Origin: Terriglobia bacterium
GTDB taxonomy: Bacteria; Acidobacteriota; Thermoanaerobaculia; Thermoanaerobaculales; Thermoanaerobaculaceae
NCBI GenBank assembly: GCA_020073245.1
Contig: JAIQFQ010000023.1
Coordinates: forward strand, 1-54,439
Direction: 5' to 3'
DNA length: 54,439 nt
Position 1 is the stretch's first letter. Each line of letters begins with the position of its first letter. Made by a program: the position numbers and the translations under genes. This document shows positions 23,316 through 31,992 of this stretch, in pieces. The notes below the pieces were generated by a model. It was not told where the DNA came from. It did not search any database and was given only the letters and a program-made list of their open reading frames with translations.

Positions 23316-25121
23316 ATGTGCGGAATCAACGGCATCGTGCGCCTGAATCGCGACGCGCCACCGATCGATCTGGCCGAGGTGTGCCGGACCCGCGACGCCA
23401 TGGCCTCGCGGGGGCCCGACGGGACGGGGCTCTGGTCGTCGAAGGAGGGCACGGTCGCCCTTGGCCATCGACGGCTCGCCATCATCGACCTGACCGACGC
23501 GGCCTCGCAGCCCATGGTGAGCGCAGACGGCCGCTGGGTCATCGTGTTCAACGGCGAGATCTACAACTATCGCGAGCTCCGCGCCGCCCTCGAGCGGCGG
23601 GGCGCCACCTTTCGCACGACGTCCGACACCGAGGTGTTGCTCAACTTGATGGCACGCGACGGCCGAGCCGCGCTGCCAAGGGTGCGCGGGATGTTCACGT
23701 TCGCCCTATGGGACAACGTCGAGCGCCGGTTGCTCCTCGCTCGCGATCCGTACGGGATCAAACCACTCTACTTCGCGAAGCAGGGCGCCGTCCTCCGCTT
23801 CGCGTCTCAGGTCAAGGCGCTGGAGGCGGGCGGCGGCATCGGCGCGGAGACCGACCCGGCCGGTCTCGTAGGATTCCTGCTGTGGGGGTCGGTTCCCGAG
23901 CCGTTCACGATCCGGCGCGGCGTCCGCTCCCTTTCGGCCGGGCACACGTTGGAGGTAGTGAACGGGCAGGTTTCGGAACCCGAGCCGTTCCTGCGCGTGG
24001 GCCTCGACGAACCCCAGGTTGACGAGAGAGCGCTCGCTCCGCTCGAGGCCGTCGAAGACAGCGTCCGTGCCCACTTGGTCTCGGATGTCCCGGTGGCCGT
24101 CTTCCTCTCGGCGGGTCTCGACTCGGCCCTCGTCGCAACGCTGGCGGCTCGCGCGCACGTAGGACCGCTCCGGACGTTCACCGTGACGTTCGACGAGTTC
24201 GTAGGAACAGGCAACGACGAGGGACCTCTCGCACGCGAGGTCGCGCGTCGCCTGGGAGCGGAGCACATCGAGCGCCGCGTCCGGCACGAGGATTTCCTGC
24301 ACATCTGGGAGGACGCCGTCGCTGCGATGGACCAGCCGTCGATCGACGGCTTCAACACGTTCCTGGTCAGCCGAGTTGCGCACGAGGCGGGGCTGAAGGT
24401 TGTGCTCTCCGGGCTCGGCGGCGATGAGTTGTTCGGCTCGTACCCTTCGTTTCGAGACGTGCCGCGTTGGGCGCGCGCCGCGCGTCTGCTCCGGCCGCTG
24501 CGCGGGGTCTGGCCGCGACTGGCGCGCACCGTCGCGCCGAGCCGCCCCAAGCTCGCGGGTCTGGCGGGCCTTGGCGGCACCCTTGCCGGCGGCTACTTCC
24601 TTCGTCGTGGACTCTTCCTCCCCGCGGAGGTCCGACAGTTGCTGCCGGGCACCGTGGCGGAGGCCGGGCTGGCCGCATACGACCCGCTTGTGGCGCTCGA
24701 TGCGCTCATGGGACAAACGGCCGGCGATTCCTGGGTCGCAGTGCACCTCCTGGAATCGGGCCAGTACATGCGCAACCAGTTGTTGCGAGACGCGGACTGG
24801 GCGTCAATGGCTCACTCGCTCGAGCTGAGGGTGCCGCTGGTCGACCCAGTCTTGCGACGAACGCTGGCTCGCTCCCGCTTCGAGCCGGCGAGGTCCCGCG
24901 GCAAGGCAGCATTCGTGCGGGCGGCATCCGCGGGTCTTCCCGCAGAACTCTTCGATCGGCCCAAGTCAGGGTTCTCCGTACCTATCGGCCGCTGGCTCGG
25001 TCTGGCCAGCCCTGGTGACGGACAAGGCTTGATCTCCCGCCGCCTTGCTGCCCGGGTCCTGAAGGAATTTGACACCGTCTTGGCGCCCGGAGCCTGGGCG
25101 GGAACCAGGGCGAAGCTGTGA
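23316..25121 (+). CDS. asnB: Asparagine synthase (glutamine-hydrolysing)-like amidotransferase
   Basis: A 601-residue two-domain enzyme. The N-terminal class II glutaminase starts MCGINGIV with nucleophile Cys2, and has RGPDGTG and NGEIYNYRELR. The ATP-pyrophosphatase domain has FLSAGLDSALVA as PP-loop, then LSGLGGDELFGSY. Both active sites look intact. AsnB homologues in surface-polysaccharide loci are thought to amidate sugar carboxyl groups (for example uronic acids) rather than make asparagine. Position two bases after a glycosyltransferase favours this, but plain asparagine synthesis cannot be ruled out. Confidence 0.9.
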   Translation: MCGINGIVRLNRDAPPIDLAEVCRTRDAMASRGPDGTGLWSSKEGTVALGHRRLAIIDLTDAASQPMVSADGRWVIVFNGEIYNYRELRAALERRGATFRTTSDTEVLLNLMARDGRAALPRVRGMFTFALWDNVERRLLLARDPYGIKPLYFAKQGAVLRFASQVKALEAGGGIGAETDPAGLVGFLLWGSVPEPFTIRRGVRSLSAGHTLEVVNGQVSEPEPFLRVGLDEPQVDERALAPLEAVEDSVRAHLVSDVPVAVFLSAGLDSALVATLAARAHVGPLRTFTVTFDEFVGTGNDEGPLAREVARRLGAEHIERRVRHEDFLHIWEDAVAAMDQPSIDGFNTFLVSRVAHEAGLKVVLSGLGGDELFGSYPSFRDVPRWARAARLLRPLRGVWPRLARTVAPSRPKLAGLAGLGGTLAGGYFLRRGLFLPAEVRQLLPGTVAEAGLAAYDPLVALDALMGQTAGDSWVAVHLLESGQYMRNQLLRDADWASMAHSLELRVPLVDPVLRRTLARSRFEPARSRGKAAFVRAASAGLPAELFDRPKSGFSVPIGRWLGLASPGDGQGLISRRLAARVLKEFDTVLAPGAWAGTRAKL

Positions 25122-25254
25122 GGGCGGCTCGTACCGTGGTGCCGGCCACGAGGGACCAAAGGGTCGTGCACGGTCGCCCATGGCGCTGCTCTAAGGCTGC
25201 GGAGATCGTCATCGCGGGGCGCGAGACGGTCGTGTCAACTGGGGAGCCCTGAAC

Positions 25255-26766
25255 GTGGGCGCGGCCGGAGCGAAGCAAGAAGGCGTGCGCGTGGGGATGG
25301 TGGTCGCCGCCTGTCTCGTGATCTGGGCGGGCCTCGTGGCGCTGTTCGCCTTCAACAGTGGCTATGGTTTTGACCAGTTGGAGTATCTGTTGGTCGGCCG
25401 GTCACTTGCGGAAGGATGGCCGCTATACACCTGGTATACATCGAAGTCCTTTGGCATCTACGTGCTTGTGGCGCTCCTGCACCTATTGGGCATCCGTTTC
25501 GGTCATTGGTCCCTTGCCGTCGTCATCTCGGCCGTCTCGGTCGCCATCGTTGGCCTCAGCTTCCGGGCAGTCAGGCGTTTCGAGAGTGTCGCGACCGCCT
25601 CCGCGGCTGCGGGTCTCATTGGACTCTGTACGATCTTCATGGAGCTAAATTTCCTGCAGACTGAGGGCTTCGTCTTCTTGGCCGGGCTCGCGGCCTTTGC
25701 AATTGTCCTCGGCACCAAGCCACGGTCGTTGCCTGCACGGCTTTTTCTCGCGGCCCTCGCGGTCGGTGTCGGGTTCCACTTCAAAGCCGTCGCGGTTCTC
25801 TATCTTGGCGGCATCTTGGTGTTCGCCGTGTGGTTGCGGCCCAACCGGAGTGATCGAGTTGCCCTGGTCCCTGCCATTGCGGCGCTTGGCACGGGCTTTG
25901 CGGCTGCGGCCGTCCCGGCCTTCCTTTACTTCGGGCTGACCGGCCGCGCAGGTCCCTTTCTGAGATGGACGGTGACCTTCCCCCTCCTCGACTACCCTGC
26001 GAACACTCTCTACCTGACGAAACTCTTGACGAAGCTCTCCGTGTTTCACCTCGTCATCACCTGCGCGGTTGCGCTTCTGATCCTGGACAAACCGACTCGC
26101 TCGGAGGTCTGGGGCAACGATGTTGCTCGGTTGGCAGCGCTGATGGGTCTGTCGTCACTCGTGCAGGTGTTGAAGACGCAGGCCAGCCATTATTGCTTTC
26201 CCGGCTTCGCGTTCCTGATGATCTCTGCGGCCGTTGTTTTCGTGTCTGCCTTTCAGGACAGGCATGTCCCCAGGCTCATCCGTGTTGGGGGCCTTGCGCT
26301 CGCGTTGCTGACGGCCACCGGTTCGGCACTTGCGTATCGCCCGGCGGTTCTTCAGCGGTTTCTGTCCGTACGCGACTACTCGGCCGAGACCGAGTTGGCT
26401 CATTTCCTCCAGGCAGCAGTGCCCCCAGGGAAGGCGATGTTTGGTTTCCGCCAAGGCACGTATCTCTGCTGGCTTGCGCACCGGTACCCGCCGCCGCCGT
26501 TCCTCGATACGGCACAGATCACGTCCTGGTACCTCCGGAACCGCCCTGACGTGGTGTTCCGGGCCCTGCGGGACCCACAACTGGCTTTGGTCGGGATGGA
26601 CGGTCGTGGCCCCTCGGTGACGCTGTTCGACGATCCCGGTTTTGGCGGCGAGCAGGGTGACCTGCGGGCTATTGAGAAGATCAACCAGCGGCTCGAAGAG
26701 GATTTTGAGCCGGCTGCCACCGTCTCCCATGGCTTTACTTTTTGGAGGCGCCGCGGCTCGCCATGA
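25255..26766 (+). CDS. Membrane glycosyltransferase-like protein (GT39/PMT-ArnT type)
   Basis: A 503-residue protein with about ten to eleven transmembrane segments and a roughly 100-residue soluble C-terminus. The first loop reads GFDQLEYLLVGRSLAEGWPLY...SKSFGIYVL, the pattern of the polyprenyl-phosphate-dependent PMT_2 family (usual form: acidic residue, EY, GxxxYxxxxxxKPPG). GVGFHFKAVAVLYLGG follows. The expected acidic pair is only partly kept (Asp/Glu in FDQLEY). It probably adds a sugar on the periplasmic side. The start is GTG at 25255; no strong ribosome site is visible. Confidence 0.65.
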   Translation: MGAAGAKQEGVRVGMVVAACLVIWAGLVALFAFNSGYGFDQLEYLLVGRSLAEGWPLYTWYTSKSFGIYVLVALLHLLGIRFGHWSLAVVISAVSVAIVGLSFRAVRRFESVATASAAAGLIGLCTIFMELNFLQTEGFVFLAGLAAFAIVLGTKPRSLPARLFLAALAVGVGFHFKAVAVLYLGGILVFAVWLRPNRSDRVALVPAIAALGTGFAAAAVPAFLYFGLTGRAGPFLRWTVTFPLLDYPANTLYLTKLLTKLSVFHLVITCAVALLILDKPTRSEVWGNDVARLAALMGLSSLVQVLKTQASHYCFPGFAFLMISAAVVFVSAFQDRHVPRLIRVGGLALALLTATGSALAYRPAVLQRFLSVRDYSAETELAHFLQAAVPPGKAMFGFRQGTYLCWLAHRYPPPPFLDTAQITSWYLRNRPDVVFRALRDPQLALVGMDGRGPSVTLFDDPGFGGEQGDLRAIEKINQRLEEDFEPAATVSHGFTFWRRRGSP

Positions 26767-26994
26767 TGGGTCCGTGACGGCGAGGGGCGCCGTGCGCCGG
26801 ACAACGAAGGTCGGTGGCTGGGGTCGATCGCCCAGGCCGGGCCGAGATTTGAAGGCTCCCGCGCCCAAGCGCTGGCGACGCGCCATCTCTGCCGGTCGCA
26901 GCGAGCGAGGGCAAGCCTTGCAGTTGTCGGTGCTCCGGATCCAAGCGCCATTCGGGCGTGAGATCGGGAAGCCCGAAGCTCGTCGGAAGACTGC

Positions 26995-28491
26995 GTGACC
27001 CTTCGCCAGAAGACCAAAGAGGCCCTCCTGTGGGGCGCGGGATTCCGGGTGATCCGGGACGTAACGCAGTTCGCCATCATGCTGGTCCTCGTTCGGCTGC
27101 TGACCCCCACAGACTACGGGCGGTACGGCCTCCTGACCAGCGTGATCGGCTTTCTGGGACTGTTCTCTGCGAGGACCTTCCTGGCACACATCGTCCAGGT
27201 GCGCGGTGATCAGGAGGTCCACGCGCAGGACCACTTCACCGCGGGCGCGGCGATCCAGGCGTCCCTCTTCGTGGGGGCGAACCTGCTGGGGGTGGTGCTC
27301 CGCTTCTCCGACTCGTACCGCCCGATCGCAGGCCTGTTGCACGTCGCCTCGCTGATCTTCCTGGTCGAGCTGCCAGGCGAGCTTGACTCCAAGCTGATCG
27401 AGCGTGGGCTGGAGTTCCGCCGGCTGCGAACGCTCAACGCCGCGGGCGTGGTGCTCACCGCCGCACTCGCACTCTCGCTCGCCGTTTCTGGCGCGGGCGT
27501 GTACGCCCTGGTCGTGCCGCCGCTCGTTATCTCAATCCCGTTTGCAGTAGACCTGTTCTGCCGGGCTCGCTTCCGCCCGACCTGGGCGTTCGCCCGGCAG
27601 CGGTATCGGCCGGCGCTGGACTTCGGCCTCGCGCGCCTGGCGTCCGGCGTCATGAACGGCGTGCGCGACCTCGTCCAGAGCGGGCTCATCGTCCGGCTTC
27701 TCAGTTACGCCACGCTGGGGTTCTACGGTCGTGCCGTCGGCCTGGGGAACGTCGTCTGCTCAAGCGTCACGTCCCAGTTCGTCGGCAACGTCTACCCCGT
27801 TCTCACCCGTCAGGAGGCGTCTTCGCCGGCGTTCCGCCGCGCGTCCGGCTTGATGCTGCGTGGGGTTGCGTGGATCGCCGTTCCGATTGCTTTGGTGCTG
27901 TCGCTGCACGCCGCACCGGTCGTCCACACGCTCTACGGAGGGAAGTGGGACGCGGTCGTGCCGCTGCTGCCGGCTGCGATGCTCGAGAACGCTGTGCGCG
28001 CAGTGGCCTTCACGCTGTACTTCGTGCTCCTGGGCGCGTTACAACACCGGCGGTGCCTCATTCAGGACGCCCTCATGCTGCTGCTCGTCCTCGGCGCCCT
28101 GGCGGTCGGCCTTCCGGGCGGGCCGGGCCGGTACCTGCTCCTCCTGGCCGCGGCCGAAGCGGTGGGTGGGGCGTTGATGCTCGCGTGGCTCCTGCGCGAT
28201 CGCACCCTGGAGCCGCGCGACCTTGTCGCAGCCTTCGTGCCTCCGGTGCTGGCGGGGGCCATCGGCTACGCCGCCTACCGCGCGGTGGCGGTGGCCGCCG
28301 CCCCGGGACCGGTTCTCCTCGGCGCGGCACTGACCGGGACATCGTTCCTTCTCGCGTACGGCCTGGCGCTCCGCGTCGGATTCCCCACGAAGCTCGCCGA
28401 GATGCTCCACTTTCTGCCCGGGGGCGGGACGGTTGCGAGAATGCTCCGCATGGGCGACCGGAGCGTGACGACGCCCGACGGGAACGCATGA
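26995..28491 (+). CDS. wzx: Wzx-type oligosaccharide flippase
   Basis: A 498-residue protein with 12-14 predicted helices, normal for the polysaccharide transporter (MOP/PST) superfamily. The N-terminus KEALLWGAGFRVIRDVTQFAIMLVLVRLLTPTDYGRYGLL has the LxPxDYGxY motif of Polysacc_synt_3 members. Basic residues alternate along the helices, as expected for lipid-linked sugar passage. It starts with GTG and overlaps the next glycosyltransferase by ATGA. Upstream, 26767-26994 is non-coding. It moves undecaprenyl-linked repeat units across the inner membrane for polymerisation. Confidence 0.85.
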   Translation: MTLRQKTKEALLWGAGFRVIRDVTQFAIMLVLVRLLTPTDYGRYGLLTSVIGFLGLFSARTFLAHIVQVRGDQEVHAQDHFTAGAAIQASLFVGANLLGVVLRFSDSYRPIAGLLHVASLIFLVELPGELDSKLIERGLEFRRLRTLNAAGVVLTAALALSLAVSGAGVYALVVPPLVISIPFAVDLFCRARFRPTWAFARQRYRPALDFGLARLASGVMNGVRDLVQSGLIVRLLSYATLGFYGRAVGLGNVVCSSVTSQFVGNVYPVLTRQEASSPAFRRASGLMLRGVAWIAVPIALVLSLHAAPVVHTLYGGKWDAVVPLLPAAMLENAVRAVAFTLYFVLLGALQHRRCLIQDALMLLLVLGALAVGLPGGPGRYLLLLAAAEAVGGALMLAWLLRDRTLEPRDLVAAFVPPVLAGAIGYAAYRAVAVAAAPGPVLLGAALTGTSFLLAYGLALRVGFPTKLAEMLHFLPGGGTVARMLRMGDRSVTTPDGNA

Positions 28492-29816
28492 GACTGCTCT
28501 ACATCCTGCCGGAGTACCTGCCGCAGAAGGGTGGCGGGATCATCACGTTCTACCGCCACCTGCTTCCCGCGATCGCGGCGCAGGGGCACCACGTCGAGGT
28601 GCACGTGGGCAGCGCCTTCACCCAGGGCGAGGTGGAGGCGGAGATTGAAAGCGCCCGGGTTCGGTTCTTGCCCGAGCGCAGCTTCCGGGCGATGATCCCG
28701 CGCTTCGAGGCCTTTGCGGCCGTACCCGAAATTCAGCGGCACCTCGCGGCCGCGCGCGCGCTGTGGGAAATGGCGGAGGGCGGCCGGAGCTTCGATGTCG
28801 TCGAGACGACCGACTGGGGGTTGCTCTTCCTGCCCTGGGTCGCCGAGGCGGGATCGCCGCCTACCGTTGTGCAGCTGCACGGCAGCATCGGCCAGATCGC
28901 CGCGCGCGATCCGTTGCGGGGCCAGGAGCTGGCAGGCTGGGTCGCGCGGCTGCTCGAGGGCGCCGGCCTCCCGGCGGCAAGCGAGCTCCAAGGCTCGAGC
29001 CGGGTCAACGCCGCCGAGTGGGGCGTCCGGCTTGGCCGCGATGCGAGAGTCATCCTCCCGGCCTGGGGCCCGGCGGAGCCGTACAGCGAGGTTCCGAGAG
29101 GCGAACGCGGTCTGGTCGTCGCACGCGTTCAGCGCTGGAAGGGGCCGGAGGTCCTCTGCGCCGCCCTCGAGGAGCTGGGGGCCGCCGGGCCGACGATCGA
29201 CTGGGTGGGCAGGGACACGGTGGACGGCGAGACCGGCGGGTCGTACGCCGCTGCGCTCGCCAAGCGGTTCCCGGCGAGCTGGGGGCGCCGCGTGTGCCCG
29301 ATCGGACCGCGCGACTTCGCGGCTACCGACGCCCTCCGGCGCCAGGCCCCGTTCGCCGTGGTGCCCTCGACGTGGGACATCTTCAACTTCACCGTCGTCG
29401 AAGCGATGGCGGCCGGCCTGCCTGTGGTCTGCTCCGACGCTGTCGGCGCCTGCGAGCTGGTCGAGGACGGCGTCAACGGGTTCACGTTCCCCGGAGGCGA
29501 TTCGCATGCCCTGGCAGGCCGCCTCGCGCGCGTCGCAGCGCTCGCCGAGGATGAGCGCCGGGAGATGGGGGCGGCGGCGCGAGAGACGGTGCGACGGCGG
29601 CTCGATCCTACCGCAATCGCGAGGGCGCGCCTGGAGCGGTACGCGAACGTGGCCGCCGGTGGCGGCACAGGCGAGCCGGCCAAGCCGTGGCTGGCAGAGG
29701 CGGTCGCCCCGGGCGGTTCACTCTCCGATCCGCTTGCGTTCCTCCATCACCTGCCGTTGCGAGGTCTCCTCCACCACGCTGCGCGACGGGTTAGAACGAA
29801 GCTGGGCGGCCGGTGA
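28488..29816 (+). CDS. Glycosyltransferase, GT4-like
   Basis: A 442-residue GT-B protein. YILPEYLPQKGGGIITFYRHLLPAIAAQGHHVEV is the N-terminal fold with its glycine loop. VARVQRWKGPEVL opens the donor domain. STWDIFNFTVVEAMAAGLPVV has Asp in place of the first Glu of the EX7E motif. About 60 residues beyond the fold end are basic and could contact the membrane. It is coupled to wzx upstream (ATGA) and to a GT2 gene downstream (GTGA). Confidence 0.83.
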   Translation: MRLLYILPEYLPQKGGGIITFYRHLLPAIAAQGHHVEVHVGSAFTQGEVEAEIESARVRFLPERSFRAMIPRFEAFAAVPEIQRHLAAARALWEMAEGGRSFDVVETTDWGLLFLPWVAEAGSPPTVVQLHGSIGQIAARDPLRGQELAGWVARLLEGAGLPAASELQGSSRVNAAEWGVRLGRDARVILPAWGPAEPYSEVPRGERGLVVARVQRWKGPEVLCAALEELGAAGPTIDWVGRDTVDGETGGSYAAALAKRFPASWGRRVCPIGPRDFAATDALRRQAPFAVVPSTWDIFNFTVVEAMAAGLPVVCSDAVGACELVEDGVNGFTFPGGDSHALAGRLARVAALAEDERREMGAAARETVRRRLDPTAIARARLERYANVAAGGGTGEPAKPWLAEAVAPGGSLSDPLAFLHHLPLRGLLHHAARRVRTKLGGR

Positions 29817-30793
29817 GCGGCCAGAGCCTCGCGCTGCTGGTGCCGGCGTACAACGCCGCCACGCACCTGCCCAGGTTGCTCGGGAGCGCGACGGCGCAGA
29901 CCGTGCCGTTCGACGAGATCTGGGTGTACGACGACGCCTCCAGCGACGACACGGCTGCGGTCGCCGAACGACTGGGGGCGCGAGTCGTGCGAGGCGAAGC
30001 GAACCGCGGCTGCTCGCACGGCAAGAACGTGCTCGCGGAGCACACGAGCTGTGAGTGGGTCCATTTCCACGACGCTGACGACGCGCTCCTGCCTCACTTT
30101 GTCGTCACCGCTCGGCGCTGGATGGGCGAAGACGGACCGGACGTGGTCCTCTTCGGGTATGAGGAGCGCGACCCAGCGACGGACAGGCTCCTCGCGATAC
30201 GGCGGTTCGACGCGGCTGATCTTCGGAAGGACCCCATCTCGTTCGCGATCCGCGTTCAGATCAACCCGTTCCTCGGTTTGTACCGACGCCAACGCTTCGC
30301 GGCCGCTGGCGGCTACGACGAGGAGCCGGCTGTCCTGTACAACGAGGACGTCGCGATGCACTGCCGCCTCGCGCTAGCCGGGTTGACGTTCGCGGCCGAT
30401 CCCGAGGTCACGGTCATCAATTACATCCAGCAGGTCTCGATGTCGGCGTCGAACAGAGCGAAGTGCATACGGGCGCACTACCACGTCATGAGGAAGATGG
30501 CGGAGGCAGCCGGCGGGCGCTACGCCGAGGAGATCGCCGACCGCCTCTGGATCACGGCGGCCGGCGCCGCGTCCTACCTCGACTGGCCGACAGCCGACGA
30601 GGCAGCTGCGCTGGCCGTCCGCCTCGCTGGCGCGTGTCCGACCCGGTCCGGTGCCCTCTTCCGGGCGCTCTGCCGGATCCACGTCCCGGCAGCGCTGCGA
30701 ATACGGGAGGCGCTGATCCGGATTGCCAAGCCGCACCTCCGACGCAGTCAACCGAGAGGCTCGGCCCGCTTCGCCCCCGGAGATGATTCGTGA
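29813..30793 (+). CDS. Glycosyltransferase, GT2 family
   Basis: A 326-residue GT-A enzyme. LALLVPAYNAATHLPRLLGSA and WVYDDASSDDTA form the nucleotide-binding strand. HFHDADDALLP carries the metal-binding DxD, and YNEDVAMHCRLALAG carries the ED catalytic segment. It has no transmembrane anchor and works on the cytoplasmic face. The GTG overlaps the previous stop by four bases. Donor and linkage are unknown. Confidence 0.87.
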   Translation: MSGQSLALLVPAYNAATHLPRLLGSATAQTVPFDEIWVYDDASSDDTAAVAERLGARVVRGEANRGCSHGKNVLAEHTSCEWVHFHDADDALLPHFVVTARRWMGEDGPDVVLFGYEERDPATDRLLAIRRFDAADLRKDPISFAIRVQINPFLGLYRRQRFAAAGGYDEEPAVLYNEDVAMHCRLALAGLTFAADPEVTVINYIQQVSMSASNRAKCIRAHYHVMRKMAEAAGGRYAEEIADRLWITAAGAASYLDWPTADEAAALAVRLAGACPTRSGALFRALCRIHVPAALRIREALIRIAKPHLRRSQPRGSARFAPGDDS

Positions 30794-31715
30794 GATTGGG
30801 ATGAGGGCCTGGTCGATCGTTACTGACTCCGTGGTCTTCTCCGCGCGGGTGTTCTCCTTTCTTGTCAGGTTGGGTGAGCTGCGATTGGCACGGAGGCTGG
30901 CGAGCTGGACAGGCGGATCCACGGCGTGGAGGCGTGTCTTCGGGCACAGAATCTGCCTCGACCTCTCCCGTTCGAACGCCCAGAAGCTCCTTTGGCTCCA
31001 GGGCGAGAGATTCGTCACCGAGCGGCGGTTGGTTCGGTCGCTCATCCGGCCCGGCATGCGAGTCGTGGACGTGGGAGCCAACATCGGCTACTACCTTCTT
31101 TTGTTCGAACAGGCCACGCATGGCCAGGGGCAGATAGTCTGCATCGAGCCGGAACCAGCGAACCTCAGGGAACTCCGCGCAACGGTGTCCGCGAACAGTC
31201 TTGAAAACGTCACGATCATGCCCGTTGCAGCTGGCAGCGCTCGGTCACAAGCAAGGCTGGTGCCTGGAATCAACGGCAGGATTGATTCAGGGGCGGTCGG
31301 AGGGTTGTCAGTCAACGTCGTGCCATTGGATGAGTTGGTGGAACCCCCGGTGGATTTCATCAAGGTTGATGTCGAAGGATACGAGTTGGAGGTTGTGAAG
31401 GGGGCCCAACGGTTGATCCGATCGTGCCGGCCAACGCTCTTCGTTGAGGTTCATCCAGCGATCATCGCGTGCCAGGACCGGGTGGGCGAGTTGATCGACT
31501 TGCTCTCCACGACGCATCCACGCGTGGAGTGTCTTGTGCCCGACCGACACGGGGGTGTGGTGAGAAGTATCATCGGACGGTACTTCTCTTCGTTCGCAAT
31601 AAGACGGCTGCCGTGGGCGGAGGAGGTCCGGCCTGGCCTTACCGTCCTTCAAGAGGCGACCTTTTGGCTCCTGGCCACCGCCGGTGGAGACAACCGACGG
31701 TCGGTGGCAGTGTGA
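30783..31715 (+). CDS. FkbM-family methyltransferase
   Basis: A 310-residue SAM-dependent O-methyltransferase. Motif I is VVDVGANIGYY (about residues 94-104), with IEPEP at the end of strand 2, and DFIKVDVEGYELEVVKGA is the FkbM hallmark. The ATG at 30783 overlaps the preceding gene by 11 bp; ATG at 30801 is the alternative. Codon use is less GC-biased than in its neighbours, hinting at separate acquisition. It probably methylates a hydroxyl of a sugar in the repeat unit. Confidence 0.85.
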   Translation: MIREIGMRAWSIVTDSVVFSARVFSFLVRLGELRLARRLASWTGGSTAWRRVFGHRICLDLSRSNAQKLLWLQGERFVTERRLVRSLIRPGMRVVDVGANIGYYLLLFEQATHGQGQIVCIEPEPANLRELRATVSANSLENVTIMPVAAGSARSQARLVPGINGRIDSGAVGGLSVNVVPLDELVEPPVDFIKVDVEGYELEVVKGAQRLIRSCRPTLFVEVHPAIIACQDRVGELIDLLSTTHPRVECLVPDRHGGVVRSIIGRYFSSFAIRRLPWAEEVRPGLTVLQEATFWLLATAGGDNRRSVAV

Positions 31716-31961
31716 ACCTCCAATCCTCTCCCTCTCCGGCCTCGGCCGTTCCGACGATGTTGTTTGCGGATCGCGGAGACCGGCGAGCCGGTGGGGCGCG
31801 AAATTTCGCCCACCCTGGCGCATCGCCGACCCGGCAGGCGTCGCCGCTCGAACCCTGTCGCATTCAACGCCCTGCGGCAGGATGGCTGCAAGAGGTGGTG
31901 ATCCGGCTCGCCAGGTCTGCGCTGCGCGCAGGCCGCCGCATGAACTACCGGGAGTTAACCA

Positions 31962-31979
31962 GTACCGCGACTGCGGTAC
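31962..31979 (+). promoter_or_regulatory. Small hairpin just upstream of the second asparagine-synthase-like gene
   Basis: GTACCGC, loop GACT, GCGGTAC, ending 13 bases before the ATG at 31993. It could hide the ribosome binding region or be the end of the 277-bp non-coding gap (31716-31992), in which I see no gene. There is no T-run, so a terminator is unlikely. Confidence 0.35.
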
Positions 31980-31992
31980 GCAATGTCCTGCC